64,000 nucleotides of DNA from Pseudomonadota bacterium (GTDB taxonomy: Bacteria; Pseudomonadota; Gammaproteobacteria; Steroidobacterales; Steroidobacteraceae), in NCBI GenBank assembly GCA_023417315.1, contig JAEZFW010000072.1, forward strand, positions 62,001-126,000. The letters are read 5' to 3'. Position 1 is the stretch's first letter, and each line of letters opens with the position of its first letter. The notes under the pieces were generated by a model. That model saw nothing but the letters and a program-made list of their open reading frames with translations. It searched no databases and was not told where the DNA came from. Below, one piece after another: positions 17,926 through 27,305 of this stretch. The position numbers and the translations under genes are program-made.

Positions 17926-20900
17926 ATGTCGAGGATTACTTGGATGCTCGCGGCCATATGTTTGGTTGCAGGCTGCGGTGGCGGAAATGGCGGAAGCTCG
18001 CAACCGCAATCGCCTGCCGCGGGCGGCACACCGCCTGCGCAAACGCCACAGCCACAGCCAAGTGGAATCGGAGCGGGGGGTGGCGTCGTCACGGGCGCTG
18101 CCGGTGCGCAGGTGTCGATCCCGGCGGGTGCACTTTCGCAAAACGTAGATATCGTCATCGCGCAATCGGATGAAGGCGCACCGGCACTGCCTGAAGGGCT
18201 GACGGCGGTCGGCGAGATCTTCGCGTTCACGCCGCACGGAACGACATTCGCTGCGCCCGTCACGGTCACCGTGCCGTTCGATCCGGCGCAGCTGCCCCAA
18301 GGCACGGAGCCGGCGCTCTTCAAGACTGGGCCTGGCCAAGCGGAGTGGGAGGCCGTCGAGAACGCCACGGTCGATGCCAGCGCGATGGTTGGCGAAGTCA
18401 ACGGTTTCTCGTACTTCGTCGTCGCGTTCTCGCCAGTCACACGCACCTGGATCTTCACCACCCACAGGTCCGACGACTCGAGCCACCACGAGGCGGGCAT
18501 CGCGAACGGGGGTGTCCTGCGAGAGTCCCGCACGTTCGGCGAAATGACGATTGCTCCACCCGATCGCGATCTCATCGCGAGCGGTGAGGCGTACTCGAAC
18601 GCGACAGGCAATACGTATTGGGTCGAGGCGGAAGCGCCTATCGGAGATGTCTCCCGACCGACCGATACGGTTGGCTCGGAGACTTATCTGAACCAGATGC
18701 AGTTCTTCCGCAAGAACGAAGCCGGCGCAGCGCTGCGCTTCAGAATCACGCAGGCATGGATCGGTGCGATCGACCGGAATGGGCCGATGCCGATATTCAA
18801 CGAGTGTCCATGGGCCGAAGGCACGGGACCTGCCGAGATCTGCAAGGACGAAGTCTTCGGAGAGCTCGACCTGAAGATCGTTGCTGTCATGATGGATCCC
18901 GGGCCGCCTTTGAATCCTGATCCTGGACTCGATGTCCCCGAGGCGCACGAGGTGTTCGCAGCGCATCAGGGTTCTGTGCGTCTTTGGGGATGGCAGGAGA
19001 ACTGGGATTGGAAAGTGCACACGGATGTGGTCTACGAGTACGAGAACATCCGTCCCGAAGACGTAGGCCCCACTACCGAGCTCCATTACACCGTTCCCAT
19101 CTTCGAGGAGGGGCACTTCGAGTACACGAAGAGCAACACGGGGCCCATCTTGGAGACGGACGCTTCAGTGCGCTTGCTTGAGCCGGTAACGGTCGACATC
19201 GACCTGTCGCGAATTCCGATCGGAGCGACGTTTCGAATCATTACGGAGGCGAACGCGCTCGCGCACAATCGTCGCGGCTATGAGCTCTCGTATGTCGGTG
19301 CGCGACTGCGCGATCCAGTGGAGCTGGGTGGAGTCGAAGTGGAATCGACAGGGCTCACGCCGGTGGCCCCGCTCGAGAGCGCTCAGCCGTGGATCGTCGA
19401 TGAGCCGGAGTGCCCCGCAGAGGGCGTCAGTGAAAACTCCGGCACGGTCCAGTTCAGCGCGACTCACTATTCGCTGCCGGAATTTTCTCCTACGAGCGGT
19501 GGCGTGTTCGTCACGCGAACCGGCGGCAGCGAAGGGACGATGATCGTGGAGGTCACCGGGACGGACGGTACCGCTGTCGGTGGTGTTCACTACACGCCTT
19601 TCACACGAACGCTCGTGTTCGGTGATGGCGATACGACACCGCGTTCGATTCGCATTCCCATCGTCAACGACGATGTCGATGACGAGGACGATCGCACCAT
19701 CAATCTGCTGCTGACCTCGACTCGCAATTGCGCCAACCTCGGCGAGCCCGAATGGGCCGTCGCGACGATCATCGACGATGAAACACCGCCGCCCACGACA
19801 TTCAATGTGGGGGGCACGCTGAGCGGGTTGTCTGGCAGCGGACTTTCGCTCGAGGACGTCACGACGGGAGAGCGAATCTTCCCAGCGAACGGCCCGTTCT
19901 GGTTTGATTACCTGCATCCCGACGGCTCGTCATACGACGTGCGTGTCGTGACTCAGCCGTCGCAGCCACAGCAAATTTGCACGGTCAGCAACGGGAGTGG
20001 CGTAATCGCCGGCGCTAATGCCATGAACGTCAGCGTGACCTGCGCCGATGCTGCGGTGAGCGCGACGCTCGATCCGACGTTCGGTGTCGGAGGCAGGGTG
20101 ACGTCAGGCCTTCCCGGCGGCGGCCGTGCGCTCGCGCTGCAGAGCGATGGGAAGATCCTCGCGCTTTCGCGCTCGCAGCTCGCGCGCTTCAACGATGACG
20201 GTACGCTCGACACGACCTTCGGCACGGGCGGTGTGATCTCGACTGCGTTCATTGGCGTGCTCGGCGAAGAGTCGCGCGATGTCGCCGTGCAATCCGACGG
20301 TCGCATCATCGTGGTCGGCTACACGCGCGCTTCGCCGACCGTGCTCGATTACGACTTCGCGATCTCGCGCTACAACAGCGACGGCACGTTGGATGGAACG
20401 TTCGGCGAGAACGGCATCGTCACGATCGATCTCTACGGCCGCGTCGATCAAGCGCATCGCGTTGCGATCCAAGCAGACGATCGCATCGTCGTCGGCGGTC
20501 ACGCGGAATGGCTGGACTCATCCGACCCATTCGCCACGAGCGAAACGTCTTTCGCTGTTGTGCGGCTGACTGCGAGTGGTTCGCTCGACACCACCTTCGG
20601 CGCGGATCCACCTTTCGTCGGCACTGGAATGCAAACGGCATTCGGCGGTCGCGCTCTTGCCTATGCGCTTGCGATCGCGCCCGACGGCAAGGTCGTGCTT
20701 GGCGGTCGAGTCGGTTCCGACGGAGCCGATCCGCCGGCAGCCGGGCTCGCGCGATGGAGCAGCAACGGCGTTGCAGACACGAATGAAGACAGCGATCCGC
20801 TGATCTATCTCGGACTCGACGGAAGCGGCAGCGGCACGGCAAGTCTTGGCGACTCGAATGTCATCGAAGACTTGATCGCCACGGAGGATGGCTCGCTCGT

Positions 20901-21312
20901 CGGCGTCATGAACAACACGATGTTCGGTCGCTCGCGATTCATGCTCGTCCAGTTCGCGGTTCCCTTCGGCACGATGCAGAACCGTCCGCCGCCGTTCGCC
21001 TACACCGACGTGCCGATCGGTCCACATGACGATGTCATGACTGCGCTGACGCGGCAGGGAGACGGCAAGTTCATCGTGGTGGGGGGCGTCTCGAGCGCGC
21101 AGACGGTCGGTGACTTCGGCATCGTTCGTTTCAACGCAGATCGCTCGCTCGACGCGAGCTTCGGCACGAACGGCGTGCTCACGATCGATTTCTTCGGCGC
21201 GGCGGACACCGCAAACGATGTCGTGGTTCAGCCCGACGGAAAGATCGTCGTGCTCGGGGTCGCGCGCAATGGCACGAGCAATGGACTCGGTCTTGTGCGA
21301 ATCCTTCAATGA
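17926..21312 (+). CDS. Large lipoprotein with Calx-beta and delta-60 repeats
   Basis: 1128 residues. A lipobox (LVAGC, Cys17) is followed by a Gly/Pro/Gln linker and a ZU5-like module (about 40-165, QVSIPAGAL...FTPHGTTF). A Calx-beta domain lies around 510-620 and ends in acidic Ca-binding loops (NDDVDDEDD). The C-terminal 400 residues hold about six delta-60 repeats with LDxTFGxxG and xQxDGKI signatures, probably a beta-propeller. It is likely surface- or periplasm-exposed and Ca-binding; its partner is unknown. GGGAG seven bases upstream selects the ATG at 17926 over one at 17911. Confidence 0.82.
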   Translation: MSRITWMLAAICLVAGCGGGNGGSSQPQSPAAGGTPPAQTPQPQPSGIGAGGGVVTGAAGAQVSIPAGALSQNVDIVIAQSDEGAPALPEGLTAVGEIFAFTPHGTTFAAPVTVTVPFDPAQLPQGTEPALFKTGPGQAEWEAVENATVDASAMVGEVNGFSYFVVAFSPVTRTWIFTTHRSDDSSHHEAGIANGGVLRESRTFGEMTIAPPDRDLIASGEAYSNATGNTYWVEAEAPIGDVSRPTDTVGSETYLNQMQFFRKNEAGAALRFRITQAWIGAIDRNGPMPIFNECPWAEGTGPAEICKDEVFGELDLKIVAVMMDPGPPLNPDPGLDVPEAHEVFAAHQGSVRLWGWQENWDWKVHTDVVYEYENIRPEDVGPTTELHYTVPIFEEGHFEYTKSNTGPILETDASVRLLEPVTVDIDLSRIPIGATFRIITEANALAHNRRGYELSYVGARLRDPVELGGVEVESTGLTPVAPLESAQPWIVDEPECPAEGVSENSGTVQFSATHYSLPEFSPTSGGVFVTRTGGSEGTMIVEVTGTDGTAVGGVHYTPFTRTLVFGDGDTTPRSIRIPIVNDDVDDEDDRTINLLLTSTRNCANLGEPEWAVATIIDDETPPPTTFNVGGTLSGLSGSGLSLEDVTTGERIFPANGPFWFDYLHPDGSSYDVRVVTQPSQPQQICTVSNGSGVIAGANAMNVSVTCADAAVSATLDPTFGVGGRVTSGLPGGGRALALQSDGKILALSRSQLARFNDDGTLDTTFGTGGVISTAFIGVLGEESRDVAVQSDGRIIVVGYTRASPTVLDYDFAISRYNSDGTLDGTFGENGIVTIDLYGRVDQAHRVAIQADDRIVVGGHAEWLDSSDPFATSETSFAVVRLTASGSLDTTFGADPPFVGTGMQTAFGGRALAYALAIAPDGKVVLGGRVGSDGADPPAAGLARWSSNGVADTNEDSDPLIYLGLDGSGSGTASLGDSNVIEDLIATEDGSLVGVMNNTMFGRSRFMLVQFAVPFGTMQNRPPPFAYTDVPIGPHDDVMTALTRQGDGKFIVVGGVSSAQTVGDFGIVRFNADRSLDASFGTNGVLTIDFFGAADTANDVVVQPDGKIVVLGVARNGTSNGLGLVRILQ

Positions 21313-21450
21313 CGACCGTGCATAGCGGGGCAGCTCATATCCGTCGGCGGAGCCGCGCAACAACATTGCTGCAGTCGATGCCATGAGCGGCGCACCGACC
21401 TCCTGGGCTCCGGATGCGGATCTCACTGTGCACCGATCTGCATCGCAGGT

Positions 21451-21479
21451 TCGATCATGGACTCGTTTGCCATGATCGA
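21451..21479. promoter_or_regulatory. 10-bp inverted repeat upstream of MFS gene
   Basis: TCGATCATGG and CCATGATCGA arms (21451-21460, 21470-21479) are perfect, with a 9-base spacer, 74 bp before the MFS start. It could be an operator or an mRNA hairpin. There is no T-run, so it is not a standard terminator for the lipoprotein gene. Confidence 0.5.
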
Positions 21480-21552
21480 CCGCATCGAAGTACTCTCAAT
21501 GGATGAGGATAGATGAGGACCTCACTCGACTCAGTTTCGCGCGATTACGCGG

Positions 21553-22851
21553 ATGAGTCGACCGTTGCTCGATCGCAAAGTGCAGCGCCGCTCGATCGTC
21601 ATCGCTGCGCTCTCGACAGTCGTCGAGTGGTACGACTTCACGCTATATCTTTATTTCTCGACCGTACTGGCGCGCGTTTTCTTCGGAGGCGCGGGCAACG
21701 AGTCGTTGATCACTGCGCTCGGCGGCTTTGCCGTCGCTTACTTGATGAGGCCCGTGGGCGCGGTTGCCTTTGGCCACATGGGCGATCGACTTGGACGCCG
21801 GCCGATGCTGCTTCTGTCGATGGCGGTCATGTCGGCTGCGATGCTCTTGACTGCATTGCTGCCTACGGCGGCTCAAATCGGGCCGCTTGCCGCGTGGCTC
21901 CTGATTCTGCTTCGATGCGTCATGGGCTTTTCGGTCGGCGGAGAGTACACAGGCGTCGTCGCCTATCTGTTGGAGAGCGCGCCCGATTCTCGTCGCGGAC
22001 TCATCGCATCACTCGCGGCGGGCGCGAGCGAGGTAGGTGCGCTCCTTGCAGTGGCCGTCTCGGCACTGACGGTGAGTCTGCTCTCGAACGCCGACTTGGA
22101 AAGCTGGGGCTGGCGCATTCCGTTCTTCGTCGGTGCCGCGCTTGCGGGCTCTGTCTGGTTCGCTCGCACCACCATGCATGAGTCGCCTGACTTCGAGCGC
22201 CAGCAACGCGAGGGCACGATCCCGCGCAATCCGCTTGGTCACGCGCTGTCGCGGCAGCGTTCGGGCATCCTACGTGGGTTTGCGATCTCCGCGCTAGGAT
22301 CGATCACGTACTACGTGGGGATCACTTACTTCCCTGCCTTTCTGACCTCGATGGGATCGACAACCGAAGCAGAAGCACTTTGGGTATCGACCGTCGCTGC
22401 CGTCGCTGTCATCTTGATTACGCCGATCGTTGGACATCTGTCCGATCAGTTCGGACGTAAGCCGGTCCTAATTGCGGTGAGTGCGCTCAGTGTCGTGCTG
22501 CCGATCCTGATGTTTGCTTCGATGGCCGGCGCGTCGATCGGACAAGCGCTGTTCGCGGCCGTGATGCTGGCGCTGGTTGCTGGTGCGGTGAGTGCCGTAG
22601 GCGCAGTCGCCACTGCCGAGCAGTTCACTGGCGAAGCTCGAATCAGCGGCCTTGCGTTGGGCGCGACCGTGGCGACAGCAATCTTCGGTGGTCTATCCCC
22701 ATACGTCGCGCAGGTGCTGGTCGATGGCACAGGTCGACACGAAATCCCCGGTTTCATGATCGCCGTCGTCGCTCTGTGCGTCGCACCCGTTTTCCTCACG
22801 ATGCGCGAAACGCGGCCAGCAACTGCTGTGAAGGATATTGTGTCCGGTTGA
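21553..22851 (+). CDS. MFS transporter, metabolite:H+ symporter (MHS) type
   Basis: 432 residues and about 12 TM helices. The N-terminus VVEWYDFTLYLYFS is the hallmark of the MHS (ProP/KgtP/ShiA) subfamily. MFS motif A appears twice, as GDRLGRRPML between TM2-TM3 and SDQFGRKPVL between TM8-TM9; the GGEYTG segment in TM5 is also typical. It probably imports an organic acid, betaine or similar small solute with protons. No catabolic genes are adjacent to narrow the substrate. Confidence 0.9.
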   Translation: MSRPLLDRKVQRRSIVIAALSTVVEWYDFTLYLYFSTVLARVFFGGAGNESLITALGGFAVAYLMRPVGAVAFGHMGDRLGRRPMLLLSMAVMSAAMLLTALLPTAAQIGPLAAWLLILLRCVMGFSVGGEYTGVVAYLLESAPDSRRGLIASLAAGASEVGALLAVAVSALTVSLLSNADLESWGWRIPFFVGAALAGSVWFARTTMHESPDFERQQREGTIPRNPLGHALSRQRSGILRGFAISALGSITYYVGITYFPAFLTSMGSTTEAEALWVSTVAAVAVILITPIVGHLSDQFGRKPVLIAVSALSVVLPILMFASMAGASIGQALFAAVMLALVAGAVSAVGAVATAEQFTGEARISGLALGATVATAIFGGLSPYVAQVLVDGTGRHEIPGFMIAVVALCVAPVFLTMRETRPATAVKDIVSG

Positions 22852-22855
22852 AAGC

Positions 22856-22975
22856 CGACCTACACGGCGATCGTGTCGCCGACGCGGCGAGACAACGTTG
22901 TAGGTCGGAACTCATTCCGACAAGCGCATTCGTGCCGCCGGCTCGGTAGGTCCGCATTCATACCGACAAGGGCAT
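22856..22975. repeat. GTAGGTCGG-type palindromic repeats
   Basis: Degenerate copies of the GTAGGTCGG/CCGACCTAC family lie between the convergent MFS genes (CCGACCTACACGG, TTGTAGGTCGGAACTCATTCCGACA, GGTAGGTCCGCATTCATACCGACA). Related copies are at 47207, 50303 and, more degenerate, 61077. Confidence 0.65.
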
Positions 22976-22999
22976 GAGATCGACGCCAGAAAGCTTTCG

Positions 23000-24229
23000 T
23001 CATCCCGTTGCGCCCTCGCTCACCGCGCTGACACGCTTCGAGACCGTGCTCTTGAGCACGATCAGCGCCGCAGCGGCGCATCCCGCGAGCACGATGGCCA
23101 GCGGCATCGCGCCTTCGATATCGAGCAACCCCACGATCGCTGCCGCGAGCGCGCCGGTGCCGAGCTGCACGAAACCGACGAGTGAAGAGGCGCTGCCGAT
23201 GTTCTTCGAGAAAGGCATGAGCGCGAGCGCAGTTGCGTTCGGCAGTGTGATACCTGCGCAGACGAGAAAGGCGAGAAGTAGCACGACGGTCGTCCAAACG
23301 CTCAAATCGAACATGAGCGATCCAACGAGGAACGCTGCACCTGCGATGACCTGCATAGTGAGCGCGCGGCGGAAGATCGTCGCGCTATCGCTGTGCCGCA
23401 AGAGGATGTGATTCAGCTGGCCTCCCGCGATCATGCCGCCGGCCAAGATCGCGAAGATCAAGCCGAATGCGTGTGCGCTCACACCGAAGTGATCCATGAA
23501 CACGGCCGGAGAGCCGGACACGAACACGAACAGCCCAGCGAACGAGAGAGAGCCCGCGAACGCGTAGCTACGAAAACTCGGCTGCCGCAAGACATCACGG
23601 AATGTTCGCAACATCGGCCCGATGCGCAGCGAGACACTCCGATCCGGCGTATACGTTCGCGGAAAGGCACATGCGACGAGCACGATGTCGATGAGCGCGA
23701 GCACCGCGAGGATCGCGAATACGGGACGCCATCCCAATTGCGTGACGATGACGCTTCCGATACTCGGCGCGAACAGTGGCGAGGCGCTCAACACCAGCAT
23801 CAAGAACGCGAACACTCGCGCGACATCTTCCGGGCGGAAGTAATCGCGCGCCATGGTCATGGCGCCTACCGATGCTGCACTACCGCCTAGGGCCGTGATG
23901 AAGCGAAAGATGAGCAAGCTTTCGAACGAAGTGGCTGTCATGCATCCGAGCGTCGCAAGCAGATACACCGCAAGCCCGATGTAAATGGGGAGCTGCCGTC
24001 CGAATCTGTCCAGCAACGGCCCGTAGATGATTTGCCCGAGCGCAAATCCGATGAAGTACACCGAGACCGTGAGCGACATCCGCAAGACGGACGTGTTCAA
24101 GTCCGCCGCAATCTCAGGAAAGGCGGGCAGATACAGATCGATCGTGAACGGCGTGAGCGCGTTCAACGTTCCGAGCGATAGCACTAGAAAGAAAGCGTGT
24201 CGGTCGAGTCGCATGGGGTTCGTAGCCAT
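23000..24229 (-). CDS. MFS drug-resistance transporter, Bcr/CflA family
   Basis: 409 residues and 12 predicted TM helices. The N-terminal TM1 segment (NALTPFTIDLYLPAFPEIAADLN) and GPLLDRFGRQLPIYIGL (motif A) match Bcr/CflA multidrug exporters, which extrude bicyclomycin, sulfonamides or sugars by proton antiport. I place the start at ATG 24229, in front of the conserved N-terminus; an upstream extension would add 40 residues with no family match. It converges with the MHS transporter gene. Confidence 0.88.
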   Translation of the reverse strand: MATNPMRLDRHAFFLVLSLGTLNALTPFTIDLYLPAFPEIAADLNTSVLRMSLTVSVYFIGFALGQIIYGPLLDRFGRQLPIYIGLAVYLLATLGCMTATSFESLLIFRFITALGGSAASVGAMTMARDYFRPEDVARVFAFLMLVLSASPLFAPSIGSVIVTQLGWRPVFAILAVLALIDIVLVACAFPRTYTPDRSVSLRIGPMLRTFRDVLRQPSFRSYAFAGSLSFAGLFVFVSGSPAVFMDHFGVSAHAFGLIFAILAGGMIAGGQLNHILLRHSDSATIFRRALTMQVIAGAAFLVGSLMFDLSVWTTVVLLLAFLVCAGITLPNATALALMPFSKNIGSASSLVGFVQLGTGALAAAIVGLLDIEGAMPLAIVLAGCAAAALIVLKSTVSKRVSAVSEGATG

Positions 24230-24825
24230 TAAATAAGTGAGCGCGCCTATCTGCTCGAGAATCGACGTGCGCTCTAGAATCGAATGCACGTGCACATACC
24301 GCGCGCGTGCGCAGGAGCCGCTCGAGACGAAAGAGAGAGAAGGAGACACCCTTTGAGGCGCTTCTTAGAGTTCTTCGCGTTCAGCGACGGCGATTATCAC
24401 CCAACTCGAACAAGAACGCTGCACTGTATGCGTTGCCGACATGCGTCGCTCGAAAATTCGCTAAGCTGGATAGTTGGATCGCCCCAGCTGGCGATGCCGG
24501 GGACGACTGCCGGCGATCCGCTCAGGACGCACATCCCGGTATATGGCGCGCGCGGCGCGGGCGCGGGAGCACTCAGAAATGCGTTGTTTGCGGCCGGCTC
24601 GCAGATCGGAGAGTGCAAGCCGGACATATACAAAGTACCGCGTCGCGCGCCCCATGTAGGCAATCTCGCACGGCGATGTAGCCGCACGCCTTTTTTCGCC
24701 GCGTTGCGAGATCAACGGGATTCGCGCGCGCCGTCGCGGCAATCCGCAACGCGGGAACCCTTCCGATCCGTGCTCATTGCTTACTTCACCGGCGCACGTG
24801 TTGAGGAGCCGGCAGGGAGGTTTCG
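24230..24825. other. 596-bp stretch without a recognisable gene
   Basis: Open frames on both strands here (for example 24284-24841 on plus) are rich in Arg/Ala/Ser, lack ribosome sites and show no family features, so I treat them as chance frames. The left end should hold the promoter of the Bcr/CflA gene and the right end that of the YfaZ-like gene. Confidence 0.5.
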
Positions 24826-25422
24826 ATGCGCACGCGCTTGATTGCTGTAATCGCGATGGTGGTGCTCTGTGCGGATGCTGCGTTTGCTCAAGAGACGGGC
24901 GCTGCGCTGTCGCGATCGACGGCGGAGATCGCACTCAGTGATGACACCATTCAATTGCGCTACTCGACCGGCGGAGAGCAAGTCGGCGTGGAAGGAAGTC
25001 GGATCACTGGGACCTTCTTCCTGAGCGAGGAGCGCGACATCGTGCTCAGTGGCGGATTGCTGTTCCCGGCGGATCTGAATATCGGTCGGCTCACCGTGTT
25101 GTTCGGTCCGCAGCTCTACGCTGCTCTTCTGGAGGAGGAGAACAACGATGTCATGGCGGTGAGCGTGGGTGCCGAGTTGCGATTCCTGCTCAATAGGAGC
25201 TTAGGACTCGCGATCTCTGGGCAGGCGTTTTATGCACCAGACATACTGACGTTTGGCTCTGCTGACAATCTCACCGATCTTAGCGCACGTGTGGAGCTCG
25301 ATGTTGCCCCGCGCGTCATTGCTTTCGGAGGCATGCGCTGGTTCGAGTTCGATTTGACCGACGACTCCGGCACGCGGACCTTGCAAGAAGAGCTGTTCGT
25401 CGGATTCGGCTATAGGTTCTAG
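24826..25422 (+). CDS. YfaZ-like outer-membrane protein
   Basis: 198 residues. A signal peptide ends near AFAQE (residue 22). The remainder is beta-strand-rich and ends in the outer-membrane signature LFVGFGYRF with a terminal Phe. Segments such as TGTFFLSEERDIVLSGGLLF and ITGxxF resemble the YfaZ family, whose role is unknown. AGGGAGG precedes the ATG closely. It stands alone between repeat-rich gaps. Confidence 0.72.
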   Translation: MRTRLIAVIAMVVLCADAAFAQETGAALSRSTAEIALSDDTIQLRYSTGGEQVGVEGSRITGTFFLSEERDIVLSGGLLFPADLNIGRLTVLFGPQLYAALLEEENNDVMAVSVGAELRFLLNRSLGLAISGQAFYAPDILTFGSADNLTDLSARVELDVAPRVIAFGGMRWFEFDLTDDSGTRTLQEELFVGFGYRF

Positions 25423-25496
25423 TTCGAGAACCCGCCGGAACCATTCGATCGCTGCAGCATCGCGGCTGGGCACCGAGCGTTCGCACGAGACAAGGA

Positions 25497-25636
25497 GAGT
25501 CTCGCAAAGCACGCGGAGCTCGCAAAGGAAGAGAAGATGAGCAGATGAATGCGGGACCGCAACTTGGCGTATTCGAGGGCTATCGTCTTTCCGGCTTTGC
25601 GAGCTCTGCGTGCTTTGCGAGAGTTTCTTCTCTTCT
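25497..25636. repeat. Inverted pair of CGCAAAGCACGC repeats
   Basis: Left arm GTCTCGCAAAGCACGCGGAG (from 25499) and right arm CTCTGCGTGCTTTGCGAGAG (from 25604) are an inverted pair about 70 bp apart that could form a long hairpin. The same family occurs at 28938-29100, 53203-53243 and 57297-57345. Confidence 0.8.
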
Positions 25637-25688
25637 GGTCCGTTCGTAATATCAGACCGTGCGAGCAGAACCGGGAGAGCTTATCGAG

Positions 25689-26273
25689 ATGCCAAATGCG
25701 GAAGTGCGCTACTTCCGCTCGATCCCGCTGCCCGATTTAGATTCGACGTTGCTGCAGCGATTGATAGAAGAAGTGCCCTGGCGTGAGGAGGAGATCGTGC
25801 TCTGGGGTAGGCGATACAAGCAGCCCCGCTTGATCGCCTGGTATGGAGATGAAGGCAGTGCCTACACGTACTCGGGGATTACGCTCATGCCGTTGCCTTG
25901 GTCGGAGTTATTGACGGGCCTCAAGCAGGTGGTGGAGCAGCTCGCAAAGACGAGCTTCAACAGCGTGCTGCTCAATTATTATCGTAACGAGCGCGACAGC
26001 ATGGGCATGCACAGCGATGACGAGCCGGAGCTCGGAGAGAATCCCGTCATTGCATCACTCAGCTTCGGAGCAGAACGCACGCTCGTCTTCAAGCATCGCA
26101 AGCGTAGCAAGCGTAAAGACCTGTCTTCTGTGCGTGTGCCGCTCGCCTCGGGCAGTCTCTTATTAATGAGTGGCGAAACACAGCATCATTGGAAGCATGG
26201 GATCGAAAAGCAGAAGACACCGTGCGGACCGAGACTGAACCTGACGTTCCGCAGGATCATGCCGACCGCCTAG
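25689..26273 (+). CDS. AlkB-like 2-oxoglutarate/Fe(II) dioxygenase
   Basis: 194 residues. Iron ligands are visible as H108-x-D110 (GMHSDDEPE) and H170 (WKHGI), and 2-oxoglutarate/substrate residues as R182 and R188 in PRLNLTFRR. The N-terminal lid holds RLIAWYGD and YTYSGI, as in AlkBH2/3-type proteins. It probably demethylates alkylated bases in DNA or RNA in the cytoplasm. The ATG at 25689 has GGGAGAG upstream; a GTG ten codons earlier is possible. It is not linked to ada or other repair genes here. Confidence 0.92.
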   Translation: MPNAEVRYFRSIPLPDLDSTLLQRLIEEVPWREEEIVLWGRRYKQPRLIAWYGDEGSAYTYSGITLMPLPWSELLTGLKQVVEQLAKTSFNSVLLNYYRNERDSMGMHSDDEPELGENPVIASLSFGAERTLVFKHRKRSKRKDLSSVRVPLASGSLLLMSGETQHHWKHGIEKQKTPCGPRLNLTFRRIMPTA

Positions 26274-26282
26274 CCACATCTG

Positions 26283-26363
26283 CGCGTCGTCCTCGCGGGG
26301 GCGAGGATCCATCCTCGTTTGTTGCTCCAAGATAGGCCCTCGCCTCCGCGAGGGTGACGAACA
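26283..26363. repeat. REP-like palindromic pair
   Basis: CCTCGCGGGGGCGAGGATCC and the inverted CCCTCGCCTCCGCGAGGGTG units, between the AlkB-like gene and the convergent DUF2306 gene. Same family as 9571-9671. Confidence 0.8.
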
Positions 26364-26420
26364 AGAGACGCCACAAGGCTCTACCTTTGCCGTCCTGGCG
26401 AGATCCACGCGAGCATCAGG

Positions 26421-27077
26421 CTATCCGCGAGCTGGCGATCGCGCCTGAAGTGCGATCTCCGTTCCCGCCAAGACCAAGAAGTACATCACTGCAAGCAGTG
26501 TCGTGAAGCGCTCGGGCAGAGGCATATCCAAGAGCACGGGTAGTTTCACCGCAAGACGAAACACCGCGAAGATCATCATCGACATGTAGCTGCGAATCAT
26601 CCAGGCACGATGCGCATGCGTGTCACGACGGCGTGCAGCGGATGCTCCCAGTAAGACGTAGAGTGTCGAGATCGACGCGATCGTCGCGAGGAGTACGCCG
26701 AAGCTCCGCCCAACGAGCGATCCGTGGGAGAGCAGGCCCGCAACAGCGATGCAGCTCGACACTACACACACGACGTAAGCGCGCCCCAACCAACGGTGCA
26801 GCGCGCGCGTGCGGCCGCTCAAACCCAAACCGATCTGAGCTGCGCCGATGACGAGTGCCGCCGTTCCGAGTGCAACATGCGCGAACATCCATGCGCGCGT
26901 TGGCCAGTAGCCCTTATAGATACTCGGCTCGATCTCGAACAAATAAGGCAGGGCGTCCAGCGTCACGAAGAACAGCATGGTGCCGATGACGAGGGAAGCG
27001 CCCAACCAGCCCGAGATCCGCGCAAGCACGAGGCGCGGCGGTGCAGGCGGAGGGAAATGTGCCGTGGTCGTGTTCAT
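26421..27077 (-). CDS. DUF2306 integral membrane protein
   Basis: 218 residues with about six hydrophobic helices. Histidines in WMFAHVALG, LHRWLGRAYV and HAHRAWMIRSY are conserved features of DUF2306 and of cytochrome b561-like helical bundles, so haem binding is possible but not shown. Function is unknown. The start is set at ATG 27077, since residues encoded upstream look non-conserved. It appears monocistronic. Confidence 0.8.
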   Translation of the reverse strand: MNTTTAHFPPPAPPRLVLARISGWLGASLVIGTMLFFVTLDALPYLFEIEPSIYKGYWPTRAWMFAHVALGTAALVIGAAQIGLGLSGRTRALHRWLGRAYVVCVVSSCIAVAGLLSHGSLVGRSFGVLLATIASISTLYVLLGASAARRRDTHAHRAWMIRSYMSMMIFAVFRLAVKLPVLLDMPLPERFTTLLAVMYFLVLAGTEIALQARSPARG

Positions 27078-27305
27078 AGTGGAAGCCCTGAGCTGCGAGG
27101 TGGCAGATCCTAGTAGCCACTGGGAACTAGCACATGAGGCGGCAGTCCCAAGTGCACTGCACGGCGAGCAGGACAAATGACCCGACTCGATCTCAAGCGA
27201 CATGCGTCGGTTTCAGCGGTCTCGTGACTTGCGAGAGGCGCGCTCGTCCAGCATGATTGTCACCGGTGTCATTCCGTACAAAACCCACGCTCCGGGGGAT
27301 CGTTG

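Noticed and set aside
24284..24841. 185-codon frame in the gap before the YfaZ-like gene
   Set aside because: Composition is Arg/Ala-rich without domain features and it overlaps the YfaZ-like start.
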